From: Rhizomucor pusillus
Taxonomy: Eukaryota; Mucoromycota; Mucoromycetes; Mucorales; Lichtheimiaceae
Assembly: GCA_900175165.2 (NCBI GenBank)
Contig: FWWN02000533.1
Span: forward strand, 22,491 to 86,490
DNA length: 64,000 nucleotides
Direction of reading: 5' to 3'
Shown in pieces: positions 1 through 10,833 of this stretch. How positions within the stretch are numbered: position 1 is the first letter of the stretch; every line of letters starts with the position of its first letter. Position numbers and translations under genes: made by a program. The notes beneath the pieces were generated by a model that had not been told where the DNA came from, did not search any database, and saw nothing but the letters and a program-made list of their open reading frames with translations.

Positions 1-516
1 TTGACATTTCTGAATAACTGCGTTCAAGCGGAAGGAAGCGCCGAGGGATCTTGGAGGAGGACTTTATAGATTGGGCTCCGTCGTCGATCTCGGCAGCCAC
101 CGTCTCGGCACTCTTGGCCTCGGTGTCACTTGTCCCAATTGTTTTCGGGGTTGCTTCCGGCGTTTCAGCGGATAAAGTTACGTGATCACTTGCAACCGAG
201 CTGTCTACTCACCACTGACGTAAGACGCAATTGAAACTCCAGACAACTCTTAAAGTAATGTGCAATCATGTACGTACCTTGCTGCTGACAAGATAAGTGC
301 ATAGAAGAAAACCAATGAAAAATATGAACGCAATCAATACTTCATGGCCTTTGAAATCGGGAAAGCGGGAATACTCCCTGAAAGGCACTATACCTTGCTC
401 GTCGCTAAGAAAGCACGAGTGGACGGTTCTTGTTGCTCATTATTCCGCCTGTCAATCCCAGAATCGCCGCCATTCCTTTCCTTTGAGCGTTCAGTGATCG
501 GTGAGTTCGATGCCAT
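1..516 (-). CDS. Partial protein of unknown function, cut by the left window edge
   Basis: Not recognised. On the minus strand an ATG at 516 opens a frame of about 41 codons (starts MASNSPITER, ends FLATSK) that stops just after a good donor (AAG|GTATAG). A second open stretch, about 200 down to 1, runs off the window; it is rich in Ser, Thr, Glu and Ala and ends in RRFLPLERSYSEMS. Between them lies a hydrophobic open stretch (about 360 to 279, core IAFIFFIGFLLCTYLV) that could be one transmembrane segment or only a T-rich intron. The three pieces are in different frames and I could not find splice sites that join them cleanly. The exon structure is therefore unresolved and the C-terminus is missing. 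An indel in the assembly is possible. Confidence 0.35.
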
Positions 517-1242
517 GGTCACATGCAATGATAAGAAGATGAAAGAAGGAAAATGATAAGCTGCAGTTCGGATTGGACTGGGACAAGTACAAAAAGTGAC
601 ATATCGCTCGCTCTCCTCCGGTTGTCAATTCTTCCGCCCTGTCGGATGATCTTCATGACCGGAAAAGAAACAGGAGCAGTTTCCCGGGAATACACACACA
701 GTACTCGTATCCTCAGATGTCATCTATATTCCCTCAAAGAAACTTCAATCTACATAAACCTTAATTCATGGGTCATTCGATAGTCAAGAGGTATCTAACC
801 TGTTCAAGATGACGCAGTAAGCATTCTTCGGTGTTCCACGAGTAGAACGACATTGTTTTCGATGCTAGCGGGCCGTCGTTGCCGATTATATGGATTATGC
901 GAAGATCGTCTGTTGGAGGATTCAAAACCTATCAGCGTTGTTGTTGCACCATTCATTCTCGTGCCAAAAAGGTTGCGCAAATTGCAACACATTCACGAAG
1001 AATAGCATTAGTGATATTTTGGTGTGAATGATCGTAGGCCTTTCCTTAAAAAGCATGTAAAAGAGTATGCATCTGCTCAGGACAAATAGGCGGCCTGAGA
1101 TCTTCGGTCTGAAACGAACGCTGGTCTGATTCAATGTATCTCGCAGGAACAAGTGAAAAAAAAAGAGACCAGACAGGATTCCGTCCCTGTTTATTCCTCG
1201 TTCTTTTTTTATACGTACTCCATCCTTTTTTAACTACAAGCG
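517..1242. other. Divergent intergenic region (726 bp)
   Basis: This lies between the minus-strand start at 516 and the plus-strand start at 1243, so it probably serves both as promoter. Short open frames occur on both strands but show no family signal. T-rich tracts precede the 1243 start. I see no RNA gene. Confidence 0.5.
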
Positions 1243-2295
1243 ATGCCATCATATGATTTGCGGTGGCTGCTGAAAAAATCAGATTGCCTGTCAAAGGATG
1301 TCGTATGGGCTTTATGGCATGTCCGCGACCATCAAGAGGTACTCGCAAACTTTCGTAGCTTGAGCCACGTCGAAAAGTTGAACCTGCTGGTTGCTCTGGC
1401 GGTCATGTACGATCCATCTTCGGCTAACGTTCCACAGTGGCGCTTGATCGAGGTAAGCAGCGCTATCTAACATTCCTGCTTGTTCTTTCAGACAACAAAA
1501 GCCGGAATGTCAGGCACGGCATGTACACGCTTGTACTTGCATAGATTGATGTTTCCGTGTTTTTTTAATGTTGTTCTTTGTGATAAGCATTTTTAATATT
1601 TCAGTCGAACGAATGAGCAAAAAATCGACTGAACCTTGTTTGTCAGATGCTCAAGGCGGCTACTCACAATCATTTCGGATGCATAGGCATGCAAATTTCA
1701 AACAATCATTCGTGACTTAGACAGTATCACGTCTGTTATGCTTCCATTCGAAGCAGCATATGCCCCTTCATCAAGCTATCTTTTGCCAAAGGATTTGAAT
1801 CTGCATTTTGTTTGCAAAGTGGCCCAACTCAAGTTTCGACAAGAAGGCAAAACCCGGATTAGAGCACTGGCTGCTGAACAAACTGTTATTAACCAACCTC
1901 TTCCTCCAAGAACCCTGCAATCATCGATAACCAGCTCTAGTACTACTAGACGATGCTCCTAAGCAGATCTCCGTTATCTCCACCAGTCGAGCTGCCAGTG
2001 TCTGCTCATCGATATTCTTAAATCCGCCAACTGCACAGTCCAGCGTAACTCACAAAATAGAGCGTCGCAGTATGGTGACTCATCCTATTGATGCGCTCAT
2101 GAGGCCTATCACGTTCGATAAAATGATGGAGATCAACCGTACTTTCCAGCGTGAGCACGAGCAGGTGTTGGCACGTAAGTTTAAGAATTCAAACCATCTA
2201 TATCCGAGCTTTTGGATCAGATCTCATTCCCTCTTTTTACAGAGCGTAGAAAGGAACTGCTACGTGAGGCAGAAACTCGTCAAGATCGTCGCTGA
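1243..2295 (+). CDS. NELF-A-like protein (HDAg-domain N-terminus), multi-exon
   Basis: This is probably a homologue of the negative elongation factor A subunit, which in animals helps hold RNA polymerase II in promoter-proximal pausing in the nucleus. Exon 1 (1243 to about 1452, donor GAG|GTAAGC) encodes DLRWLLKKSDCLSKDVVW followed by LSHVEKLNLLVAL. From memory this matches the NELF-A pattern of Trp-Leu near the start and a GLSSxxKLKLL helix. An exon at about 1685-1930 encodes FQTIIRDLDSI and then MLPFEAAY, the counterpart of the conserved MLPLExxY segment, followed by a basic helix. The last two exons (to about 2174, then 2243-2295, 68-nt intron) end with HEQVLAQRRKELLREAE and a stop. The frame changes between about 1930 and 1970 without a clear intron, and the exon linking 1452 to 1685 is uncertain. 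The long middle of animal NELF-A is absent. Product family moderately sure; exon model not. Confidence 0.5.
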
Positions 2296-3113
2296 AATGC
2301 GTACTCTGATGAAAAAGCTTGCACCATGATCGCAAACTTGCATGTACATTTATTTCTTGCTTTCTCGATGCGCTTTGTATATTTGGATTCTTTGTACATT
2401 CAATTGCTTCTGTAAATACAAACTTGGCTTATATTTGCTGTTTAAATGACGATGCATTTTACAATTCCATGATCGTATTGAGGTTCATCATAAAATTACT
2501 GCACAAATGAATAAAGCAGGAGAAACAATTCCATGAGCAAGCATAGTAGAATCATTCTTATTCTATTTACTTCAATATTCATTTACTAACGTAAATGTAT
2601 TCTTTATTTTAATTGCTTTTGGATACTTATTACATACAGGACTATCAACTTATTCAGGTTTCAGCGTAGATAATGCTACTTTAAACCGATTCTTCATTGG
2701 AGAATGATTTATTATTTACATTTAAGTCAATAACTGAAATGGCTACAAATAAATTATTTATAATTTATTTATTAATAAAATTAACTTACAAAATAAATAA
2801 TTATAAGTAAGATTAACAAAAAAAAAGATTTAAATTCCATAATGAGAGAGAAAATTTGTCAGGATTGGGCATACTGTTGGTCGCAACTAGCCAGTTCGTG
2901 CATTCCGTGATAACAAAGATCTCTGTGCACTATTTGTATAACTAGCGAGATATCATCAAGGCATAACTAATCTACATAGTAATCGACTGAAAATGGAAAA
3001 ATGTAAAGAAAAGACATAAGAATTTAAGATAATGAACGGTTTCTGGGAATATTTACACGGCGAGAAGGAAATGAAGGGCAGGGAAATGTAAAAATATTCG
3101 GCCTCTGTCTGAC
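2296..3113. other. AT-rich convergent intergenic region
   Basis: This is the shared 3' region of the NELF-A-like gene and the methyltransferase. About 2500-2830 is very AT-rich, with runs of TTTATTTATTA type. AATAAA-like signals are present. I see no gene. Confidence 0.6.
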
Positions 3114-5065
3114 TTAGTCAATGTAACCAGAAGCAAAGTTGTTGATTGATTCCCATGCACTTGGCTCCAGGGAAGATGATGCTGTCGCATCGAGCGGCGA
3201 TTTCAAGAAAGGCGTTGGCGGTTCAGATGCATTCTTGAATGTTGCAAATGGTTTTCTGCCGTAGCAGACGAACCAGTTGAGATGAGATTGGTATTTACTG
3301 CCTTCACTAACAATATGTTTGATGGCTGCGTCGGTCAACATCGTTGCCTTGGATTCCATTCCAGCTGGTGTCCAGTTAGAAAGTTGCTGGGTGGTTTTGG
3401 TTATCTCACGGACCCTGGGGTCCAAAGATAAAAGGAAGGCTTCAAGTGTTTGTGCATGCACTTCGCCGAATTTGCCACCCCATCCAAGAGGGATCGTTGT
3501 GCATCTTTGGTGGATATCGACGAAGCCATTTGTGGAGTTTTGTGACACCATCATTAGGAGCGTAGAGAGGTGGTGTGCCAGATCAAGTTTAATGTCAAAT
3601 AGCTCCGTGTACGTGTCACGCACTAAACGTAACGTGAGTGAATCTGAATGAGATAGACCGAAAGAAACGTGGCTGTGCTACTGAACTCACATCTTTGATT
3701 GATTAGAATCTCACCAACGGGTCCTGGACGCTGGATGCGATACTCCACATCGCAAATCTCGATCATTCCTCCTGGTTTCAAAATCCTGGCAACTTCTTGG
3801 AGAAGCGAGACGGCCTGTCTCTCCGTCAGGCTGCTTAGCATTAATCTGATATGGACGTAGTCGAACTTGTTGTCCTGGAAAGGTAGTCCATCAAGCACAT
3901 TGCATTGTTTGAACCTTGCGTTGGCAGGCTTGATCGCATCTGGATACATGTGACATATATCAACACCGTAAAAATCTGCATTGATAAGAAACGTGATGAG
4001 CGTCAGGGAACACTAAGTAATATCTTGTTTTCCGTGCCAGCTCCCTGAATCTGAAAGAAACTCCCCATTCCCCACCCCCGGCTGATGAGGCACATCATTA
4101 TCTTGTTTTCGTTTGTTACCCCTACCTGAGTTTGGATACTCCGTCGCCATTTCCAGAAGCCTATCAAAAGCCGAGAGTGAGATTCGGCTGCTAAAACAAA
4201 ACGCATTGCAACTTACCAAGTACCAGATCCACAACCGATATCCAACACCTTTGGTCGTGTTTGGTCAATTGCCTTCATTTGCTTGGCGCTCAGCATCTCT
4301 TTAACAGGCGCAGTAAAGTTGCCATTGAATGCATACTTTAGGAGGAAATGCTAAATGACGCGACAACACTTTGATAAGATAACAAATAAAAAAGGTGCAA
4401 GATTATACTGTAAACGTATGCTCCACTCGTCGGCTTACCAGTATAATTAGTCGGTCACATTCATCATCGTCGCATGCTAAACGAAGTCTTGTGCCTGGCA
4501 CGGAAATGTAGCGGCGACCATTTATGGTGGTGAACTGGAAACCGTTAGTATAGGTGGGGCTATCTTCGTCTTCTTGGCTGCGCGGAAGGTCAATATCTGA
4601 TTGGAAGGAGGATCCGTCAGACAATGATATCAGACTGTTCCGTCGACCTTCATCGCTCTTTTGCGAGCCGGACGTGGTGCTGCTGTTGCTCGCTTTGCTA
4701 GTTGGACTCTTGACATAGTAAGTCGTGGTGCTAACGACGTAATACTGCCCGTTTGGACCTCTCTTAGTTGTCGTCGTCGTTGTAGGTTGATTGGTGACCC
4801 CATGTTTTGATTTGTGCGACGAAGTGAGCTGGTCGTGCGATAGAGTCTGGATAGAAGCACGCCGCGGTGGTGCATACAAAGGACTAGATGCTTCGTACCA
4901 AGAGCTGGTCAAAGACGGCATGTTTCGCGGAGAACTACTTGGCCGGCTTGCTGATTCCAGAAGCGATTTTATGAAAGGCGACTTTGACAATCTGCGTTGG
5001 ACGTCTGGAGTCAAAGCCGACGGAGCATCAAGGCCAAGTGTGGATTGAGACTGTTGGTTGCCCAT
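3114..5065 (-). CDS. N-myristoylated SAM-dependent methyltransferase (class I)
   Basis: It is predicted to transfer methyl groups from S-adenosylmethionine; the substrate is unknown. Exon 1 (5065 to about 4440) holds a Ser/Thr-rich disordered region of about 210 residues, then the domain starts with HFLLKYAFNGNF. Motif I is VLDIGCGSGTW at the end of exon 2, and the next tiny exon ends in YPNS before DFYGVDI (motif II acid). Motif IV is FDYVHIRLMLSSL, and ILKPGGMIEICDVE is the post-I strand typical of fungal UMTA-type methyltransferases. Introns interrupt after LIIL, within the Trp of GTW, after YPNS, and after ILINQR. The protein starts MGNQQS, a good N-myristoylation signal (Gly2, Ser6), so membrane anchoring is likely. 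Family confident; substrate not inferable. Confidence 0.88.
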
Positions 5066-5673
5066 AAAAGCAATCTAGTTGTCTCAGAGTTTAAATATGT
5101 AGGTTCTGATATATAAACTGTTGTCGCTTTTAAAGGGATGGCAAATAAAAAGGAGATGCGTCTTTTTTTTACATGGGAACCCTTTATATGTATATTTTAA
5201 ACATAGATTACAAGCAACGGTGCTAATCGCTCCAAGTGTAATCCTTATCTCTGTTACACAAGCTTGGCAAACAAGCTTGTAGCTGACATGAATTGATGTT
5301 CCCTCTCGATTCTGCCCCCCTAATATGCAACGCCCCTTTCAGTCACTCGATCACTTTGTCCCGCACGTAGGCGGTCCCTTGCTGATATCAGTTCTTTTTT
5401 TTCCAATTTTCCCTCCCTAGATGGAAAATAATTCGCCCTTGCTACGCTAACACGTGACATTTTGCTCGATCACAGAGCCTTTGTAAATTGCTGATTAATA
5501 AGTCGCTCCAACAGCATGTACGCAGACTTATCTCACAAAGAAGAACGCGTTGATGCGTCAAATTAAGCATACAATGACAGCGGAAAAAAGGGAAAACATT
5601 GGGGACCATAATATGCTTATCCTTTTAGAGATGTCCTACATTGACGTCCCAATTATCATGCTATTTAATTGAA
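5066..5673. other. Intergenic, 5' of the methyltransferase
   Basis: Promoter side of the minus-strand methyltransferase. It contains T-rich and C-rich tracts and one CACGTG (about 5452). No gene is visible. Confidence 0.5.
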
Positions 5674-5961
5674 TCAAAGGTCGCTTAGGAGGAGAATAGT
5701 TCGTTTCTTGCTGCATTCACGCAAGAGCATTCGGATAAACAACACTTCCAGGGCATAGATTACGCATAGAACTTTGACTAGGAGTAAACATATGGGTTTC
5801 GCGTATTGTACTGGTTGTTCAGGCAGGCCCTTGAAAGATACTTCTTTTTCCACCGTTGGATTAACGTTGGGATCGGAGCAATGCCCACGGCCCGTCTTTG
5901 GACACAACTGCTTTACTAGGTACCTCGATATATCCCGAGGTTCCATAGAAGCAGTTTCCAT
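5674..5961 (-). CDS. Possible small single-pass membrane protein (95 aa)
   Basis: Not recognised. It is an uninterrupted ATG-to-stop frame with varied codon use. The first 60 residues are polar and contain CPKTGRGHCSDPN; then comes one strongly hydrophobic helix (ICLLLVKVLCVIYALEVLF) and a basic end (RECSKKR). It could be a small tail-anchored protein, a terminal exon of a larger gene with exons upstream (an open frame at 6332-6544 lies on the same strand), or chance. An antisense frame overlaps it. No domain call is possible. Confidence 0.35.
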   Translation of the reverse strand: METASMEPRDISRYLVKQLCPKTGRGHCSDPNVNPTVEKEVSFKGLPEQPVQYAKPICLLLVKVLCVIYALEVLFIRMLLRECSKKRTILLLSDL

Positions 5962-6734
5962 GGCAAGCTACTGCTGTTAAAATGAAAATAAGCAGAGTTA
6001 GTTTTGCTGTGTGTCACTAAGCCAAGCAAGAGCAAAAAGCAGTCTACGCGCAAGAACAAAAATCTATCAAGATATCATCCTTTTTATACAGACTGAATCA
6101 TACAGGAGAGCTCATGCTCCTCATAAACTGAGTGGAGCAAGGCTTGACGTTGTTCCGTGGCAGCCGTCCCTTGTCTATATTTAATCGTGAAGCATAGAAG
6201 GGTATGGATTAACAGCAAGAAACATGTTAGATAAATGATCGAAACTTGCAAGCATCTTATTATACCATTGCATAAAGCATGTATTATTTATCTCGTTCAA
6301 CTATAGTACCTGGACCTTGCAAGAAAGCGCTTCAGATATGTGTCAGAAAAGCTGGATGATCAAGAAGACTTGTTTCAATCCCGTAATCCGGTTCGGGCTT
6401 GCTGCACAATGAAATTTGATCAGCCTTTGTCTGAGCAGAAACAAGTCGAATAGGCATAAAAGGTACTTCAGATCCAAACGCAGCGTTTCTCAGGTACCGA
6501 GAGTTGTGAGATAGTCCGTGGATGACATATATCATTAGCAGCAACTGTTCCTTTTAAGAGTATTTAAGCGTGCCAGCCATGTTTTCTTCAAAAGTGACTT
6601 TACCAGAACAGGCCATGTCTGACCAAAAAAAAGTAAAAAAAAAAAGTCAGAGCAACGCGCCCGACGATTTTCTATATTCGGGTTGAGACTCGCTATTTGT
6701 GCACCATTTTTCTCGGCACCTCTTCAAGAAAGGC
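5962..6734. other. Intergenic, 5' of the Hsp70-like gene
   Basis: It contains a 70-codon open frame on the minus strand (6332-6544; internal GIETSLLDHPAFL) that might be an exon of the small gene at 5674-5961, but no splice join was found. Just upstream of 6735 is an A-rich stretch (about 6625-6645). I found no convincing heat-shock element array. Confidence 0.4.
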
Positions 6735-9267
6735 ATGGAAACATCCTCAGGATTTAATTACGCAGATTACCCTGTTATCGTCGGTATAGACTTTGGTAAG
6801 CGAGAAATTGTTCCTTCTTGTTTGCGTGATCATTGTGTCAACACAGATTGCGTGTCAAGGCACGACTTTCTCTGGTTGTTGCTATGCTTTTGCGCAAAAT
6901 GAAGAGGTTATCGATATTGTGAAATGGCAAGTACATCTGCAGATAATGCCAATCTTGAGTGGTAGACACTGACGCTTCGTACAGGCCCAGACAGAACAAC
7001 CATGTCTATCCTAAGGTACACTGACGATTGTGTCTTGCCTCATCTTTGGTCGGGGTAGCTTATTTGCCTGCTGTTTTAGACGCCTACACTTTCGCTCTAT
7101 CGTAAAGGATCAACACAACTTGTCGACTGGGGCCACGGTGCCAGACGTCAGGCCATGAAACCGAACAGCGTCGATTTCTTGCTTCTCTCAAAGTTCAAAC
7201 TGTACCTAGACGAGCATTTGCAACAGGAAGCGCTACCGAACAACCTCAACGTTATTGACGTAATTGCTGATTACATGCGCGCTTTTCATCAACACGTATG
7301 CACCGAGCTTTTGAAGGGCTTTGCTGGCAATTACGATCAAAGCAAGTTCCGTTATGTAAGTCTTGCAAAAGATATTCCGGTTTGTGATGGACAAAACATG
7401 TTCTAAATTTAGCCACGCATTAGTGTCTCACTGTCCCCGCGATGTGGAGCGATCGAGCCAAGGCAGCCATGAGAGAAGCAGCCATTCGCGCTGGTCTCGT
7501 CCAACGCAGCGATCATCCCGAACGACTCATGCTTATTTCCGAACCCGAAGCAGCGGCGTTGTATTGTGAGAAAAAATCAGAGCAATTCAACCTTGTGCAT
7601 GGCCAACGCTTTATGATTTGCGATGCTGGTGGTGGTACTGTTGATCTTATCGTCTTTGAGATTGATCAGCAAATGGGCGGCAGGTACGATATATTGATAT
7701 TGCCCCCATATGCATATGCACCGTATAAGTTTTATTAACATTCTGCTCGTTGCAGACGAACTCTAAAGGAAGTCACTAACGGACACGGCGGTTCATGCGG
7801 GTCCGGCTTTTTGGATCTGCGCATGCGGGAATACATTAAGAACAAATTTTATCATCTCGGCAGCATCAATGATTCAGCTATGGAACATATCATGGATACG
7901 TTCGTGAACATCATCAAGGTAAATACGTGTTCATCGAAATCCATTGAGTCTTTCTTTCCTTTACTGAAATATCACGTTCTAGCCGGAGTTCGACGGTTAT
8001 GAAGATCACTTTTTGGACTTGCCTGCTTCCATGGGTCTCGGTGATTTGACAGACGAATCCATCGGTCTCGAAAATGGATCCTTGTGCCTGCCTGCCCATG
8101 AATTGCGGGACCAGGTCTTCGAGCCAGTTATTGAACAGGTTCTTCAATTGATTGAGGGTCAGCTTATACAGTCGCCAAACCTTGAAGCTATCTTCCTTGT
8201 CGGTGGTTTCGGTCAATCCAACTATTTGTTCCGTCGCGTTGAGGAAGTCTTTGCAAACCGCGTTGGTATGATCGGTGTACCGCCTCGTGGAGAACTAGCT
8301 GTCGTACGCGGTGCTGTCTATTTCGGATTGAACCCACAGATCGTCACGGAACGTGTCTCCAGACGAACCTACGGTGTCGAGACTCGAATGTTATTCCAGA
8401 AAGGTCTTGATCCTGAGGAATATTCCGTTGTCGGCGTCGACCAAAAGACATATTGTCGCCAGCGATTCAGCGTTTATGTACAGAAGGGACAAAGCGTCAA
8501 GGTCGATGAGTGCGTATCTAAGAATTTTGTTATCAGCTATCCTAACGACACTGATTCTGGTGAGTCAAAGATTTAGCTTTTTGTGAATTGTTGCATGTAC
8601 TTACAGAGCGAGGATAGATCTCTTCGCATTCGATGGAGAAGGTCCTCCGCCACGTCTCACCACCCATCCATTGGTTAAGAAAGTGGGTCATTTTCCTATT
8701 CGCATGCCCACTCTTGATGGCGTCCGTCCAGGCGATAAAGTGAACATGACCATCAAAATGTACTTTGGCTTAACAGAAATCAAGATTGAATGCGTCATCC
8801 GCGATAAGCTATTTGTCTTTACGTCTGCCTTTGATGCTTCCGACGCTTACGGCGGCGCTCAGCAGCCAAGCATGGACTATCCCTCACAACAGATGCTGCC
8901 ACCACCTACAGCTGGACTGGCGCCTCCGAACCCTTATCCTGTTGGTGATCACAGCTCAAGCCAGGTATCTCTACACAGTGGAGTGCCACCCTCGTCTTAC
9001 ACATACGGCAGTACTTCGATGATTTCCTCCACACCTACAATGAGTGCTTCTCAAGCTGCTTACGCAGGCGTCCCTCCTGGCCCTGCCTATGGTGGCAACT
9101 CGTCTGTATACGGTGGACACACCGCAGGAGGTTATCCTGCATCGCAAAACGACTACTATCAGCAGTATTCCCAATATCCTCCTTCACAGTCATACTACTC
9201 TGGTTATCCTCCATCCTCACAAGGCTATCCTCCGCAATCAGGTTCCTCCTACTACGGACAGCATTAA
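6735..9267 (+). CDS. Hsp70-superfamily ATPase, HSPA12-like, with P/Q/Y-rich tail
   Basis: An actin/Hsp70-fold ATPase of the divergent HSPA12 type, probably cytosolic. I read eight exons: 6735-6795, 6860-6926, 6985-7015, 7080-7355, 7424-7683, 7756-7918, 7983-8559 and 8609-9267. Nucleotide-binding motifs are in order: VIVGIDFG then TTFSGCCYAF (phosphate 1), ISEPEAAALY, ICDAGGGTVDL (phosphate 2), FLVGGFGQSNYL (adenosine loop) and PRGELAVVRGAV. The short C-terminal beta region replaces the classical peptide-binding domain, as in HSPA12. The last roughly 140 residues are low complexity, rich in Pro, Gln, Tyr, Gly and Ser (YYQQYSQYPPSQSYY). The start was chosen at 6735 because METSSGFNYADYPVIVGIDFG leads straight into the fold. 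The second intron (6927-6984) has a GC donor. Confidence 0.9.
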
Positions 9268-9648
9268 CGAGGTTCCCCTTGGTAAACTGTAAATCTTCAT
9301 ATACAACCCCTGTCACGAATCAGACTTAGCATACTGAATTCTCCCCGTTTACTTACAATTAAAGATAAGCGTTTGTTAAAATAAGTAAATTTAGAACAGA
9401 ACATAGATAGCACATGAGAAGTGATGAGTTTCTCTGTATTTACGAACGCAGAAACCTCTTAGACATATCGCGATCCTTCGCATCGGATTGAAATTAAGGT
9501 GTCAGCGCATCCGGTACGTAGTCAATCTGCAATGAAACTAGGGAATATTTTGTAAGTAAAAAAAGAAAATGCCATGGTATATAGCTGGGAAAGCAAAGTA
9601 TGAATACAGGAAAAGAGAATTGGGGAATAGCATGAAAGGCAAATCAGG
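9268..9648. other. Convergent 3' region
   Basis: The terminator side of both the Hsp70-like gene and the minus-strand gene ending at 9649. No coding signal seen. Confidence 0.6.
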
Positions 9649-10833
9649 TCATACAGAATGTACAGAATAGCTTCGACGGCAGTGTTGGTTAGCGCGACGG
9701 ATCGTCCAGCGATTTTTCTGGCATCGGGTGCGATGTCTTTTTAAAGGTAACTTCCCATCAAGCTTCAACCGCAGAAGGACTTGCCTTAAACTTTTGCGGC
9801 GCGGTGCATTCGATTGTTTCGCAGACATGTGGGAGGCTTTGTTGGAAACATGCGTACCATCTTGTTCTACTTGTTTTCGTCGTTGTTGTTCAGACGCCGG
9901 GTATATTTTCCAGACGGATAATGAATACGCTACCGGTTGAGGAATATCGCCATTGATGTCCCGGATTTCGCTTGCTGATTGACAATTGTCCAGCTGCATC
10001 GAGTCCGCCGTCCCCGTTGTTGATGGCACTTCCACCGTTGAATCCTGTTCCTTGCTGCTGATATTCATTAGTACACTTTGGTCCACCTTCGCATCCACGT
10101 TTGATACTTCATCCACAACAATGTGTTTCTGAGGTTGACCATTGATATGTGGATTTGGTTGTACGTTTCCCGCCTTTGGTTCCCGTGATTTGAGAGCAAT
10201 TGCATCCGGAGCATTTAGGACAGATGATGCAAATCGGCTTTCATCTTCTGTGCTCGATATCAGAACGTCTGCGCATTCCTGCAGCAATTCGCGGTTGACG
10301 ACTTTAACTTTTCCAAGCGGCAGCGACGATTCATGATTATTCAAAGGCTGCTGCCCTGCAGCCATATCGTTGTCAGCCACGGAATCTTCAGAGCCATCCT
10401 CTGAATCACTCTCAGTACGTTTGAATACGTTTTCAAGGTTGATCGGTACAACAACGTGTGGTGTAAGATCGAAATTGTCCTGCTTGTTTGCAAGTCTCAG
10501 CAAGCGTTCTGTGAGGCTGGATGGTTTGCTTTGAATATGTCTTCTGCCACCGGTGCTGCTTCTTGTCTTGTCGTGCACAGGTGTTTTTATCATAACGGGG
10601 CACGGTTCTTTGCAGGCGTGATCCGCGGGCGGCGACTCCCAAATGTTGTTTAGCTCTCGATCTCCAAAGGTATGGTCCGGCGACATTGATCGCCGCGAAG
10701 AAGGAGGCGGGCAGGTTGCATAATCGGGGTCGACAAAGGCGCGCGGTAGCAAACGTCTTTTGACTTTTGGTTTCAACGAGGATTTGTCGCTGTTCAACGT
10801 TCTTTCATTATTGTCGCAAAGTATCTTTGACAT
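9649..10833 (-). CDS. Unknown, mostly disordered 394-aa protein
   Basis: Not recognised. A single exon with a clean ATG-to-stop frame. The N-terminus is basic (KPKVKRRLLPRAF) and proline-rich. A short ordered-looking part reads SLTERLLRLANKQDNF and then HVVVPINLENVFKR. It is followed by an acidic Ser-rich patch (ESDSEDGSEDSVADND), a long polar linker, and a highly basic C-terminal 60 residues (RRKSLRQVLLRLKLDGKL and then many Arg/Lys). The charge layout suggests a nuclear, perhaps nucleic-acid-binding, protein, but that is inference only. Confidence 0.65.
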   Translation of the reverse strand: MSKILCDNNERTLNSDKSSLKPKVKRRLLPRAFVDPDYATCPPPSSRRSMSPDHTFGDRELNNIWESPPADHACKEPCPVMIKTPVHDKTRSSTGGRRHIQSKPSSLTERLLRLANKQDNFDLTPHVVVPINLENVFKRTESDSEDGSEDSVADNDMAAGQQPLNNHESSLPLGKVKVVNRELLQECADVLISSTEDESRFASSVLNAPDAIALKSREPKAGNVQPNPHINGQPQKHIVVDEVSNVDAKVDQSVLMNISSKEQDSTVEVPSTTGTADSMQLDNCQSASEIRDINGDIPQPVAYSLSVWKIYPASEQQRRKQVEQDGTHVSNKASHMSAKQSNAPRRKSLRQVLLRLKLDGKLPLKRHRTRCQKNRWTIRRANQHCRRSYSVHSV

